Shown piece by piece: positions 1 through 8,471 of a stretch of DNA of 64,000 bases. The notes under the pieces were generated by a model that was not told the DNA's origin, did no database searches, and saw only the letters and a list, made by a program, of their open reading frames with translations. The translations under genes and the position numbers were made by a program. Numbering within the stretch: the first letter of the stretch is position 1; each line of letters starts with the position of its first letter. Source of the DNA: WHSV01 sp050694055 (lineage in GTDB: Bacteria > Actinomycetota > CADDZG01 > WHSQ01); assembly GCA_050694055.1 (NCBI GenBank), contig JBOGWX010000053.1, positions 1 through 64,000 on the forward strand, written 5' to 3'.

Positions 1-247
1 CCTGCTCTGGTGGCCATGGCGCCCTCATAATCCTTGTCCTTCAACAGCGTGCTCCAGCAGTCGTAGGTAACTGCTCGGATCCCCTCGACTCTCTTGATCG
101 TGCATCACTCCCCTCGCCCGCAGGCCGGCTCGACGACGCATGGCGCATTGCTCGATTTCTCGTTCTCGCCACGGCCGCTCGGGGCCGGGGGCTCCCTCGA
201 CCCTACCGGATGGAGGCCGGCTCGACACCGCGATTCTCCGAGCTCGT
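1..247. other. no confident gene
   Basis: No gene is supported here. On the minus strand an open frame runs over 25-228 and its TGA overlaps an ATG at 26-28. A second ATG at 15-17 follows a GAGG stretch and could start a gene leaving the window. Neither short peptide resembles a family I know, and the frame upstream of about position 100 is arginine-rich like a shadow frame. Confidence 0.3.
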
Positions 248-640
248 TTAGCTTCGCCGACGCTCCGGCTTGACCACGCAAGTGCCCATCGCCCGAGCCA
301 GGATCGCCGGTTTCTCGAGGAGATCCGCCGCCGACTCCGACACGTCGGGTCGAGGCCGTGCGTAGCAAGTGACTTCGAAGCGCATCTCGCGCGACGAGCT
401 GCCCACCCGGATGATCTCGCCGTGCGCCTCGACGAAGTCCCCCGCGTAGGCGGGGGCCAGGAATTCGACCGAGGAGTATCCAGCGAAGAGACCCTCGTCG
501 CCGTCGCTTCGAATGCAGAGCTCGGTGGCGACGTCGCCGAGGAGCTCCAGCAGCTTGGCGCCGGCGACGAGATTGCCGCCGTAGTGCGCGTCCGTCTGGG
601 AGAGACGCACGCGTAGCCGCGCGCGGATTGGTTCGGTCAT
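248..640 (-). CDS. kal: 3-aminobutyryl-CoA ammonia lyase (Kal)
   Basis: This is a 130-residue single hotdog-fold protein. Kal removes ammonia from L-3-aminobutyryl-CoA to give crotonyl-CoA, a late step of lysine fermentation. The family-typical segments DAHYGGNLV (residues 18-26) and RSDGDEGL (44-51), followed by VEFLAPAYAGDFVEAHGE, are all present, and the length is normal. The rest of the pathway (kamA, kdd, kamD, kamE) lies on the same strand about 3 kb upstream, separated by unrelated plus-strand genes, so kal was probably once the distal gene of that operon. Kce and a CoA transferase are not seen in the window. Function is assigned from memory of the family and from context. Confidence 0.85.
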   Translation of the reverse strand: MTEPIRARLRVRLSQTDAHYGGNLVAGAKLLELLGDVATELCIRSDGDEGLFAGYSSVEFLAPAYAGDFVEAHGEIIRVGSSSREMRFEVTCYARPRPDVSESAADLLEKPAILARAMGTCVVKPERRRS

Positions 641-789
641 GCAGAGAGGCTACTGCCGGAGAGCTCCGCTCGTCTGTCCGGCCCGACATCACCCGACTCG
701 CGAAAGAAGCTCAAAAAAAGTAGAGAAAACTTCAGATCAAGACCCGAAAGTCGCGAAAAAGTGTCACAGACCCTGGCTAGCCTTGATTC

Positions 790-1968
790 ATGCAAGCCAC
801 GAGATCCACGGAAACCACGGCCATCGTCCCGCTCAACCCTCGCAGTCCCGCGCAGATCGAGGACGCCATGGGCCAGCTCCACGCCATCGAGAACGCCACC
901 CGCCGCCGGAGGCTCCACCTCGCCTTCATCTACGACGCCCGCTCTCTCTGGACCGACGACGGCGCCCGCTGCATGGAGGACTGGCTGCGGGCCAAGTACG
1001 CCATGTCCTGGAGCGCGGCCAGGGACTTCCTCAGGGTGGCCCACGCGCTCGAGGAGCTCCCCGAGATCGCTGCGGCCTTCGAGGCGGGGGTGTTGAGCTG
1101 GGACCAGCTTCTCCCCTTGACCGAGATCGCCACCCCGAAGACCGATGCAGAGTTCGCCCACACCGCCCCGCGCTTCACCGTGGCGCAACTGGCGGCGCTG
1201 GCGCGCAGACGGCGTGAGATCACGGCGCAAGAGGTAAACGAGGCCCACCGCAGGCGGTGCCTCGAGCTGTCCTGGAGCCTCGATCGCACCACGTTGCGGA
1301 TCTCCGGTCGCCTGCCCACGGACCTCGGAGCGGTGGTCGAGAAAGCGATCAGGCGCAGGGCCGCAGCGCAGCCCAAGGGCCCCGACGGCCTCTACCGGCC
1401 CGCCGAGCAGACCGCCGCCGACGCTCTGGTCGAGCTCGCCTCTGCGGCCATCGCGGCCGATGCCGACGCGGACCGGGCCACCGTCGTGGTCCACACCGAG
1501 TCCATCGTGCTCGCCGGCGACGGCACCGCCGAGCTCGAGGGCCGTCATCCGCTCGCGGCGGAGACGCTTCGCCGCCTCGCCTGCGACTGCCGGGTCACCT
1601 TCGTCAACCACGATCAGCTGGGGCACCCCCTCGGAGTGGGACACACCACCAGGAAGGTGCCCCGCTGGCTCGATCGCGAGGTCCGCTACCGGGACGGCGG
1701 CTGCCGCTTCCCCGGCTGCGGGCGCGAGTGCTTCACCCACAACCACCACATCGACCACTGGATCAAAGGCGGTCCCACCCAGCTCCCCAACCTGGTGCAG
1801 CTCTGTCGCTTCCATCACCGGCTGTTCCACGAGGGCGGCTGGAGCATGAGGGGCGACCCCGACACCGACCTCATCCTGGTGCGACCCGACGGCACGATCC
1901 TAAGAACCGGCCCCCCGCCGATGCACTGGACGGTCAGGCAACGGCTGTTCTGCCCTGCAGACCCATAA
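790..1968 (+). CDS. DUF222 / 13E12-type HNH endonuclease
   Basis: This 392-residue protein has an N-terminal DUF222 region (about residues 20-250) and a C-terminal HNH nuclease domain (about 300-355). The nuclease domain shows CRFPGCGRECFTHNHHID, then LVQLCRFHHRLFHEGGW, giving zinc-binding cysteines and the catalytic HNH histidines. Such 13E12-repeat proteins are abundant and multi-copy in Actinobacteria. They are thought to be mobile or selfish nucleases, but their biology is poorly known. The ATG at 790 is used. The gene is transcribed against the lysine operon and sits between kamE and kal, consistent with an inserted gene. Confidence 0.9.
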   Translation: MQATRSTETTAIVPLNPRSPAQIEDAMGQLHAIENATRRRRLHLAFIYDARSLWTDDGARCMEDWLRAKYAMSWSAARDFLRVAHALEELPEIAAAFEAGVLSWDQLLPLTEIATPKTDAEFAHTAPRFTVAQLAALARRRREITAQEVNEAHRRRCLELSWSLDRTTLRISGRLPTDLGAVVEKAIRRRAAAQPKGPDGLYRPAEQTAADALVELASAAIAADADADRATVVVHTESIVLAGDGTAELEGRHPLAAETLRRLACDCRVTFVNHDQLGHPLGVGHTTRKVPRWLDREVRYRDGGCRFPGCGRECFTHNHHIDHWIKGGPTQLPNLVQLCRFHHRLFHEGGWSMRGDPDTDLILVRPDGTILRTGPPPMHWTVRQRLFCPADP

Positions 1969-2041
1969 CGCAACAACCAGGCGGAGAATCGACCGCTCGG
2001 AACACAACTCCCCTAGACTTCTCATGAATGGAGGTCTCGAG

Positions 2042-2473
2042 GTGCTGAGCCAAAGTGAGGCGGACACTCTTCTGCGCGTCCCAAAGATGTTCGTTGACTC
2101 CTTTTCCCTGCTCCTGCCTGTGGGGGCAGACGAGCATCGCGATGTTGTCAGCGAGGACGGGCGGGAGCCTTTCGTATTCGACGCCTCGAGAGGAACCTTC
2201 CGCATTACCAAGGTCAAGTTTCAGACTAGGGCACGAAGGATCTTTGTGCTCGCGCGCTTGGATCTGGACGGTCCTCCTCATACCAATCCGGATGGGACGC
2301 TCATGCAGACGCCACATCTGCACTTGTACCGAGAGGGCTATGAGGCCAAGTGGGCGTACCCGCTCAGCCCGACGGACTTTCAGGATCCGGATGATCTGGG
2401 ACAAGCGTATGTGGATTTCTGCCGGTTCTGCCGACTGCAGAACACCGTTCCACTACAGGCGGGCGGCTGGTGA
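2042..2473 (+). CDS. DUF6978-like protein, first gene of a two-gene unit
   Basis: This 143-residue protein starts at GTG 2042, preceded by GGAGG at 2030-2034; an in-frame ATG at 2024 lacks a comparable ribosome site. The sequence LARLDLDGPPHTNPDGT and then HLHLYREGYEAKWAYPL matches what I remember as the DUF6978 family, usually encoded beside a DUF1828 protein. The molecular role is unknown. Its TGA overlaps the GTG of the next gene (GTGA), so the two are translationally coupled. GC content by eye is clearly lower than in the flanking genes, suggesting horizontal transfer. A defence or toxin-antitoxin role is possible but unproven. Confidence 0.6.
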   Translation: MLSQSEADTLLRVPKMFVDSFSLLLPVGADEHRDVVSEDGREPFVFDASRGTFRITKVKFQTRARRIFVLARLDLDGPPHTNPDGTLMQTPHLHLYREGYEAKWAYPLSPTDFQDPDDLGQAYVDFCRFCRLQNTVPLQAGGW

Positions 2474-3240
2474 ATCCGAGCGACGAGTGCCAGGAGCTAA
2501 TCGATAGCTACTTAGTGTGGCTGAGAGAAGGGCTGTCGGGAGTGAAGATCAGCGACGCATGCGAGATCACGACTCCCTTCCTGGATCGACACAACGATCA
2601 CCTCCAGGTCTACTCAAGCAGGGTCAACGGTTCGATCAGGCTCTCGGACGACGGATACATCATGGCCGAGCTTGGATCTAGCGGATTGGAGTTTTCGACA
2701 CCGAAACGAAAAGCTGTGCTGGACACAGCTCTGAGGGGTTTCGGCGTACGTCTTGAGGATCGCAGCCTCGTCGTCGATGCGTCGTCCGGAACTATCGGTC
2801 AGAAAATGCATTCCCTGGTGCAAGCCATGATCGCCGTCAACGACATGTTCGTTATGGCGCAGCCGCGTGTGAGCTCTTTCTTCTTTGAGGACGTCAAGGC
2901 GTTTCTTGACCTGAATCAGATTCGCTACATCGATCGGGTAAAGGTATCCGGACGGAGCGGATTCGATCATGCTATCGACTTCCTTATTCCGAGTTCGACT
3001 GTCCGTCCTGAGCGTCTGCTGCAGACCATCAACGCGCCAACCAAGAGTTCCGTTGCGACCTATCTGTTCTCGTTAGGAGACACGCGAGCCGCCAGGGAGC
3101 ACCCTACCCAGGCGTACGCCTTTCTCAACGATGAAGACAACGAGGTGGGTGCCGGCGTGGTGGAGGCACTGGAAGCCTATGAAGTTCACCCACTGTTCTG
3201 GACGCGCCGAGACGAGACAGTGGCGGAGCTGGCGAGCTGA
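2470..3240 (+). CDS. DUF1828/DUF1829 domain protein, second gene of the unit
   Basis: This 256-residue protein has an N-terminal DUF1828 segment (about residues 25-115, containing ITTPFLDRHNDHLQVY and LSDDGYIMAELGSSG) and a C-terminal DUF1829 segment (about 140-245). GTG 2470 overlaps the stop of the DUF6978-like gene. Proteins of this type occur in prophages, plasmids and defence-rich islands; no biochemical activity is established to my knowledge. The lower GC and ordinary codon choice differ from the surrounding operons. There is no signal peptide or membrane segment, so it is probably cytoplasmic. The 3' neighbour may be a methyltransferase remnant, which fits a mobile accessory patch. 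Confidence 0.7.
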   Translation: MNPSDECQELIDSYLVWLREGLSGVKISDACEITTPFLDRHNDHLQVYSSRVNGSIRLSDDGYIMAELGSSGLEFSTPKRKAVLDTALRGFGVRLEDRSLVVDASSGTIGQKMHSLVQAMIAVNDMFVMAQPRVSSFFFEDVKAFLDLNQIRYIDRVKVSGRSGFDHAIDFLIPSSTVRPERLLQTINAPTKSSVATYLFSLGDTRAAREHPTQAYAFLNDEDNEVGAGVVEALEAYEVHPLFWTRRDETVAELAS

Positions 3241-3267
3241 GACATCGCTGATGACAAAGCGCGTCGC

Positions 3268-3537
3268 TTAGACGTCGTAGACCTTGAGCACTCCGCCGCC
3301 GTAGTGGTTGATTACTCTGACTGCGATCTTATTGGTCGGCGGTTTGTCGAACGGTCTGCTCACGGTTGAGTAAAAGGCGATGACCATGCGTCGCTGGGCA
3401 ACAGCACGCGCAGCTGGTCCCGGACTGTGATGCCGGGGGCGACGCGTGATCCCGTCGTCGGTGAACTTGAAGTGCCTGCTCCGGCTCGGCATACGGCTAA
3501 AATTGATGACCGTATTCTCGATGAGCGCTTGCGCCAC
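3268..3537 (-). pseudogene. possible 3' remnant of a DNA methyltransferase-like gene
   Basis: This is an 89-codon open frame with no clear ribosome site. Only the last 40 residues look protein-like: FYSTVSRPF, then KIAVRVINHYGGGVLKVYDV at the terminus. That ending reminds me of the C-termini of some adenine-specific DNA methyltransferases of restriction-like systems, which would make this a decayed tail whose body is gone. The N-terminal part has shadow-frame composition. The assignment rests on memory only and could be wrong; the alternative is a chance open frame in the 331-bp gap between the DUF1828 gene and kamE. Confidence 0.3.
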
Positions 3538-3571
3538 GCCTACCTATCTCCCCCTGGGTTTCGAGGAGACT

Positions 3572-4300
3572 CTACCGGCGCCGTGCCGCTGTGTGGGCGA
3601 GGTAGGAGGCGACCTCCGACGGTTTGGTGCCGCGGCCGAAGATCTTGTCGTAGCCCAACTCGGCGGCCTGCTCCTCGCTGAAGCGCGGCCCCCCTCCGAC
3701 GAGGATCAGACCGTCTCGAAGCCCGGCCGCCTCGAGCGCAGCCCGTACTTCCGCGAGGTGCACGAGATGCGCGTCGCGCTGCGTCACGACTTGTGAGACG
3801 AGCACCGCGTCGGCCTGGTTGGCTCGTACGGCGTCGACGATTTCGGCGGGCTGAACCTGGCTGCCCAGGTTGATCACATGCATCTCGGGGAAGTACTCGA
3901 GCCCGTGGTCGCCGGCGTACCCCTTCATCGACAGAATCGCGTCCAGTCCAACTGTGTGAGCGTCGGTTCCGGTGCATGCACCCACGACGACGAGCCGGCG
4001 CTTGAGCGACTCGCGCAGCACCCGGTTGACCTCCTGATAGCTCATGTCGGGAAACTCTCGCTCGGGCACCTCGAGCTCGTCGGGATCGATCGTGTGGCGC
4101 GTCGCTCCGTAGACGATGAAGAAGGTGAAGTCGGGTCCCATCGCCTTCATGTGCACGACCTGCGGACGATCGAGGGTCAGCGTGCGCGCCAGCTCGAGGG
4201 CTGCCTGACGCGCACGCTCGGACTCCATCATGGGCAGGGTGAAACTGAGCTGAACCAACCCGTCGTCGGTAGCATCGCCGTAGGGCCTGATGGCGGTCAT
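3572..4300 (-). CDS. kamE: lysine 5,6-aminomutase beta subunit (KamE)
   Basis: This is the 242-residue B12-binding subunit of D-lysine/beta-lysine 5,6-aminomutase, which moves the terminal amino group of beta-lysine to carbon 5 using adenosylcobalamin and PLP. The DxHxxG cobalamin motif is at residues 113-118 with His115 as cobalt ligand. Lys126, 11 residues further on, matches the spacing of the PLP-binding lysine known in the clostridial enzyme (His133/Lys144). A Rossmann-like fold follows. The ATG immediately follows the TGA of kamD, so the subunits are made together. It is the last gene of the operon before the inserted patch. Confidence 0.95.
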   Translation of the reverse strand: MTAIRPYGDATDDGLVQLSFTLPMMESERARQAALELARTLTLDRPQVVHMKAMGPDFTFFIVYGATRHTIDPDELEVPEREFPDMSYQEVNRVLRESLKRRLVVVGACTGTDAHTVGLDAILSMKGYAGDHGLEYFPEMHVINLGSQVQPAEIVDAVRANQADAVLVSQVVTQRDAHLVHLAEVRAALEAAGLRDGLILVGGGPRFSEEQAAELGYDKIFGRGTKPSEVASYLAHTAARRR

Positions 4301-5896
4301 TCACTTCACCCCCAGCTTCCGACTCAGCACCTCGGTCATGGGATTGATGTACGAAGCGTCACGTTTCACGACACCCGACAGGCCTTTGCCTCCCGTGCGG
4401 GTCCTGACCGTGTCGGCGAACATCCCGGCTTCGATCGCCGCAAACATGCCGATGTCGGCGACCTTGGTGAGCATCTGGCGGGTTTCCTCGAGCACCTGGT
4501 TGGCTCGACGCTCGACGTCGCCGCCCTCCTCGAAACGCAACTCACCGGCCAGCGCGCCGGAGCCACCGAAGATGTAGTTGGCGTTCTCGATGGCGAGATC
4601 CCTGTCACTCAAGAAGGGTGTGTGGATGCCCTCGGTCATCATTCCGAGAAGGATGATGTCCTGGCCGGTCAGCGCGCCGACGAGGTTGAACATCCCGTCG
4701 TTGAGGAACCCTCTGAAGATGTTGCCCGTCATGTGCTTGGTCGGGGGCATGTACTTGAGCGGAGCTTTCGGAAAGCACTCGCGGATCAGCTGCGCATGTG
4801 CCAACTCGAGCGCCACCTGGTCCGGCACGTCGGGATCGATCTCGAAGGCATGGCCGAGCCCCTGTTGCTCCTCGGGCAGTCCCGCCGACAGCGCGAGCCT
4901 CTCGTTGAGGAATTGCGACGCGAGCACGCTGTGCGCGCCGGAGATGGCGTCCGCTGTGGTCAGGTAATTGTCCTCACCGGTGTTGATGATGATTCCGGCC
5001 AGAGAGTGGACCATCCGGCTGAAGTGCTGGTCGATGAAAGTCCGCTGCATGTTGATGTCACGGAAGATGATTCCGTACATGCAGTCGTTCAGCATCATGT
5101 CCAGCCGCTCCATCGCGGCCGTGGCTGCAATCTCGGGCATGCACAGTCCACTCGCGTAGTTCGTCAAGCGGATGTAACGCCCGAGCTCCTCGCCTACCTC
5201 GTCGAGCGCCGCCCGCATGAGCCTGAAGTTCTCCTGCGTAGCGAAGGTGCCGGCGAAGCCGTCGGTGGTCGCTCCGTAAGGCACGTAGTCGAGCAGACTC
5301 TGACCCGTCGATCGGATAACTGCGATGACATCCGCACCCTCGCGCGCCGCGGCCTGCGCCTGAGGGATGTCCTCGTGAATGTTGCCGGTGGCGACGATGA
5401 GATAGAACCAGGGCTTGTTCGCGTCGCCGACGCGATCGATGAGGCGAGCTCGCCGGTCGCGCGACGCGGCGATGCCGGCGGCCGCTTCGTCGCTCGCTCT
5501 CGTGGCGGCGGCGAGCGCGCCGACGTAGGCGCGGCCCTCGGGCCAGGTGGGGACGATCTCGCGTGAGGCGATGCCCTCGGCGGCGCGCTGCGCCTGGCCC
5601 ACCCGCCCGACCGCGTGGAAGAAGGGAATCAGCACGCCTCGCTCGAGACCCACCGATCGACTTATCTCGTCGACGACTCGGTTCGGGATCGGGACGGCCT
5701 CGACGCCCTCACCCTCCACTCCATCGACTCCGGCGAAGCGCAGGCAAGCCCGCTCGATCGAGACCGTGGTATGGGTGCGAGCGAGGTTCTCGATCGGCTT
5801 CGAGATCTCGGCGGCGAGCGCTCTGCATTCCGCGACCGACGCGTGGTCGATCCGAAGCCGCCCGACGGGGCGCGTGAACTCGCGTGAGGACTTCAT
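4301..5896 (-). CDS. kamD: lysine 5,6-aminomutase alpha subunit (KamD)
   Basis: This 531-residue TIM-barrel subunit pairs with KamE and provides most of the substrate and PLP pocket. The length is close to the usual ~515-520. Recognisable stretches include ARTHTTVSIERACLRFAG near the N-terminus and KYMPPTKHMTGNIFRG in the C-terminal half. The ATG at 5894-5896 directly abuts the TAG of the upstream amidohydrolase, and its own TGA abuts kamE. This indicates one transcript covering kamA-kdd-amidohydrolase-kamD-kamE. It acts on L-beta-lysine produced by KamA. No frameshift or missing segment is seen. Confidence 0.95.
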   Translation of the reverse strand: MKSSREFTRPVGRLRIDHASVAECRALAAEISKPIENLARTHTTVSIERACLRFAGVDGVEGEGVEAVPIPNRVVDEISRSVGLERGVLIPFFHAVGRVGQAQRAAEGIASREIVPTWPEGRAYVGALAAATRASDEAAAGIAASRDRRARLIDRVGDANKPWFYLIVATGNIHEDIPQAQAAAREGADVIAVIRSTGQSLLDYVPYGATTDGFAGTFATQENFRLMRAALDEVGEELGRYIRLTNYASGLCMPEIAATAAMERLDMMLNDCMYGIIFRDINMQRTFIDQHFSRMVHSLAGIIINTGEDNYLTTADAISGAHSVLASQFLNERLALSAGLPEEQQGLGHAFEIDPDVPDQVALELAHAQLIRECFPKAPLKYMPPTKHMTGNIFRGFLNDGMFNLVGALTGQDIILLGMMTEGIHTPFLSDRDLAIENANYIFGGSGALAGELRFEEGGDVERRANQVLEETRQMLTKVADIGMFAAIEAGMFADTVRTRTGGKGLSGVVKRDASYINPMTEVLSRKLGVK

Positions 5897-7435
5897 CTAG
5901 GGAGCCTCAGCTTCCGCCGGCGGCCACACTCGCTTACCCGACGCCCAGGTTCCGAGGACCTCCGTGTTGACGAGCTCGTCGGGCTCCGTGGCGACCGGAT
6001 CGCGATCGAGCCAGGTCACATCGGCGATCGCGCCGGCCTCGATCGCGCCACGGGTGTCGTCCTGCCGCGCCGCTCGGTGGCCGCCGATGGTGTGCAGGGC
6101 CAGGGCGAGGTGGCCGTCGATGTTCTCGGCGGCGACGTGATGCGCCCGCAGAGCCGCCATCTGAAGGAACGGATCCAGGGGCGTGACGGTCGAGTCGGAG
6201 CCGGCCGCCAAGGAGAGCTCGTGCCTGCACATCGAGCCGAAGCGGTTCATGAGCCGTGCACGTCCCCACCCGATGCGTTCGGCGTAGAGCCCGTCCTCGC
6301 CGCCCCAGAAGGCATCGAACGCCGGCTGGACACTGGCCCGAAGGTTCAATTGCCGGGCGCCCCGGATGTGATCGTCGCCGGCACACTCGAAGTGCTCGAT
6401 GCGGTGGGCGCGCTCGATCACTGCGGCCCGGCCCACCTCGGTGGCGACGCGCTCCCAGGTCGTGATGGCCTGCTCGATCGCGGCGTCCCCTATCGCGTGG
6501 ACTCCGACCTGGAGGCCGGCCGTCTGGGCCGCGAGAAAGAACTCGAACAGCTCCTCGTCGTCCCGGTACTTGACGCCGCTAGGAGGTGAACCCTCGGGAG
6601 GGGGCGCTACGAACGGCTCTTTCATCCACGCCGTGTGGGAACCGAAGGAACCGTCGAGGAAGTAGTCCCCGCCGATGCGGGTATGCCCCAATGACTTGAC
6701 CTTGTCGACTTCGTCGGTCCCCAGATAGGTGACTACGTTGAGCGCCACACCATCGATGGCGTCGGTGAAGACGTCATACGAGGGCCACCCGCGCCACTCG
6801 ACCACGAACATCTCATGAACCGACGTGACGCCCTTCGAGTACGCGAGTTGCACCGCGGCGCGGATGGCGGCTATCTGCTCCTCGCGCGGCAGGCTCGCGT
6901 CGAACCAGTTCCACGCTCCGCAGGCGGCCTGCTCTCGTAAGTATCCGGTCGGCCGGCCTTGTTCATCGAGATCGACACCGTCTATGTCGCCGAGATCGAG
7001 TTGTTCGATCAGCGCGCTCGATACGATGCACGAGTGCATGTCGGCGCGCGCCAGCATCGCGGGCCGCTCCCCCACCACCCGGTCGAGGTCGCCGCGCGTC
7101 AACGGCCTGTCGAGCGGGTCCTCGAAGTTGCCGCCGAACATGACTGCACCTCCGGCGGCGGCGTGACGCGCGAACGAGTCGAGGATGACTTCGGCGGAGT
7201 GCACGCCACGAAAGTCCATGCCCCCCGCGTAGAGACCCGTGGCGGGAAGGTGCACGTGCGCATCGCAGAAGCCGGGAACCAGCGCTCCACCCTGCAGGTC
7301 GACGACTCGCTCCGCCGGAGGGAAGTCGTCACCCCCGTCCGCTGCGTCGATTCGTCCGTCACCAATCAGGACCCAGTCGATCACTCCGTTGGATAGGTTC
7401 GTGCGAATCGTTCCGTTGTGAAAGAGAGTTCTCAC
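5897..7435 (-). CDS. YtcJ-like amidohydrolase (amidohydrolase family 3)
   Basis: This 512-residue metal-dependent hydrolase has a composite beta-sandwich plus TIM-barrel fold. The HxH metal motif is at residues 60-62 (GFCDAHVHLPATG). A central VGVHAIGDAAIEQ block and a late SLAAGSDSTVTPLDPFLQMA segment are typical of YtcJ-type exo-enzymes. No signal peptide is seen, so it is cytoplasmic. The start overlaps the kdd stop (ATGA) and the stop abuts kamD, so it is embedded in the lysine operon. No amidohydrolase step belongs to the textbook lysine fermentation pathway; it could release lysine or a derivative from an N-acyl conjugate, or detoxify a cyclised intermediate. The substrate is unknown. 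Confidence 0.85.
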   Translation of the reverse strand: MRTLFHNGTIRTNLSNGVIDWVLIGDGRIDAADGGDDFPPAERVVDLQGGALVPGFCDAHVHLPATGLYAGGMDFRGVHSAEVILDSFARHAAAGGAVMFGGNFEDPLDRPLTRGDLDRVVGERPAMLARADMHSCIVSSALIEQLDLGDIDGVDLDEQGRPTGYLREQAACGAWNWFDASLPREEQIAAIRAAVQLAYSKGVTSVHEMFVVEWRGWPSYDVFTDAIDGVALNVVTYLGTDEVDKVKSLGHTRIGGDYFLDGSFGSHTAWMKEPFVAPPPEGSPPSGVKYRDDEELFEFFLAAQTAGLQVGVHAIGDAAIEQAITTWERVATEVGRAAVIERAHRIEHFECAGDDHIRGARQLNLRASVQPAFDAFWGGEDGLYAERIGWGRARLMNRFGSMCRHELSLAAGSDSTVTPLDPFLQMAALRAHHVAAENIDGHLALALHTIGGHRAARQDDTRGAIEAGAIADVTWLDRDPVATEPDELVNTEVLGTWASGKRVWPPAEAEAP

Positions 7436-8469
7436 GATTTGGCCCCCCGCGATGGTTCGGACGAGCGCGCGGCGAATCTCTTCAGAAGCGCAGGTTCGTC
7501 TCTGACGAGGTCGAGCGCGAGCCGAGCGTGACCGGGAAGATAGCCGTTACCGATGGTCATGTCTGGATACTTCCCCAGTCCTTCGGCGACCAGTGCGGCG
7601 GAGGTGAACGAGGTCGCCATCGAGAAGAACACGATGCGTCCGTCGTCCTCGCAGCTGAGGATTGCTCCACCCTCGCATCCGGGGACGTTCGTACACACGA
7701 AAACGAGGTCGGCGAGCCGGCCCTCGAAGGCGTCCAGGACCGCCTCCGAGGTCGCGAGCGGATCGGTGCAGTCGACGACGATCGCCTCGGCCCCCGCGTC
7801 CTCGGCGGCTCCTAGGGTTGCTTCGGGATAGCAGAGCCCCAGCACGTGACCCTCGTCGCCGGCGTTGCGTCGAGCCTGTGCCGACACCAGCATCCCGGAC
7901 TTCCCGCCCGCGCCGACGACCACGACCCTCATCCCCGGCCTTACCAGCCGGGCGGCCCAGGCGGGCGCGCCCGCGACATCCAGCACGCCGAGGGTCATCT
8001 CGTCCGAAAGATCCTCCGGGACCTCGGCGTAGAGGCCGGACCCAAAGAGGATGGCGCGCCCCCTCACCCCGACCTGCTCTGATGCCGGATCGAGGTGCAG
8101 GATCTCGTGGATGACCAGCGGCGTAAGCGACAGCGACACCAGCGTGGCGACGCGCGTGCCCTCGGCGGGCTCGTGCCGGTGAGCGCCCAGCTCCGACACC
8201 GTGCCCACCAACATTCCCCCCGAGCCGGTGACCGGGTTGTGCATCTTTCCGCGCTCACCCACGATCTGGAGGATGAGCGCGCGCATGGAGCCGGCGTCGC
8301 CATCGCACTCGCTGCGAAGCTGGGCCCACGACGCTGCGTCGATGTTCAAGAACTCGACGTCGATGGCCACCTCGTCGGCGGCGAGCGGCGTGCTCGTATC
8401 GAGCCGGCGAGCCTGCTGAGGCAATACGCCCGGCGGTTCGAGTGAGCGGTGCACGCCGAAACGCTCCAC
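7432..8469 (-). CDS. kdd: L-erythro-3,5-diaminohexanoate dehydrogenase (Kdd)
   Basis: Kdd oxidatively deaminates 3,5-diaminohexanoate to 5-amino-3-oxohexanoate with NAD(P), the step after lysine 5,6-aminomutase. I place the start at GTG 8467-8469, just after the kamA stop, giving 345 residues and the family-like opening VERFGVHRSLEPPGVLPQ. The longer open frame upstream overlaps kamA and is not credible. KMHNPVTGSGGMLVG marks the substrate region and VVVVGAGGKSGM is the dinucleotide-binding glycine motif. It overlaps the amidohydrolase by ATGA. Identification is strong from sequence and neighbours. Confidence 0.92.
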   Translation of the reverse strand: MERFGVHRSLEPPGVLPQQARRLDTSTPLAADEVAIDVEFLNIDAASWAQLRSECDGDAGSMRALILQIVGERGKMHNPVTGSGGMLVGTVSELGAHRHEPAEGTRVATLVSLSLTPLVIHEILHLDPASEQVGVRGRAILFGSGLYAEVPEDLSDEMTLGVLDVAGAPAWAARLVRPGMRVVVVGAGGKSGMLVSAQARRNAGDEGHVLGLCYPEATLGAAEDAGAEAIVVDCTDPLATSEAVLDAFEGRLADLVFVCTNVPGCEGGAILSCEDDGRIVFFSMATSFTSAALVAEGLGKYPDMTIGNGYLPGHARLALDLVRDEPALLKRFAARSSEPSRGAKS

Positions 8470-8471
8470 GG

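Noticed and set aside
637..1830. Long minus-strand frame opposite the HNH endonuclease
   Set aside because: Composition and codon phase are those of an antisense shadow; the plus-strand DUF222/HNH protein is clear.
3878..5566. 562-codon plus-strand frame opposite kamD/kamE
   Set aside because: Low-complexity antisense of two well-supported genes; no domain resemblance.
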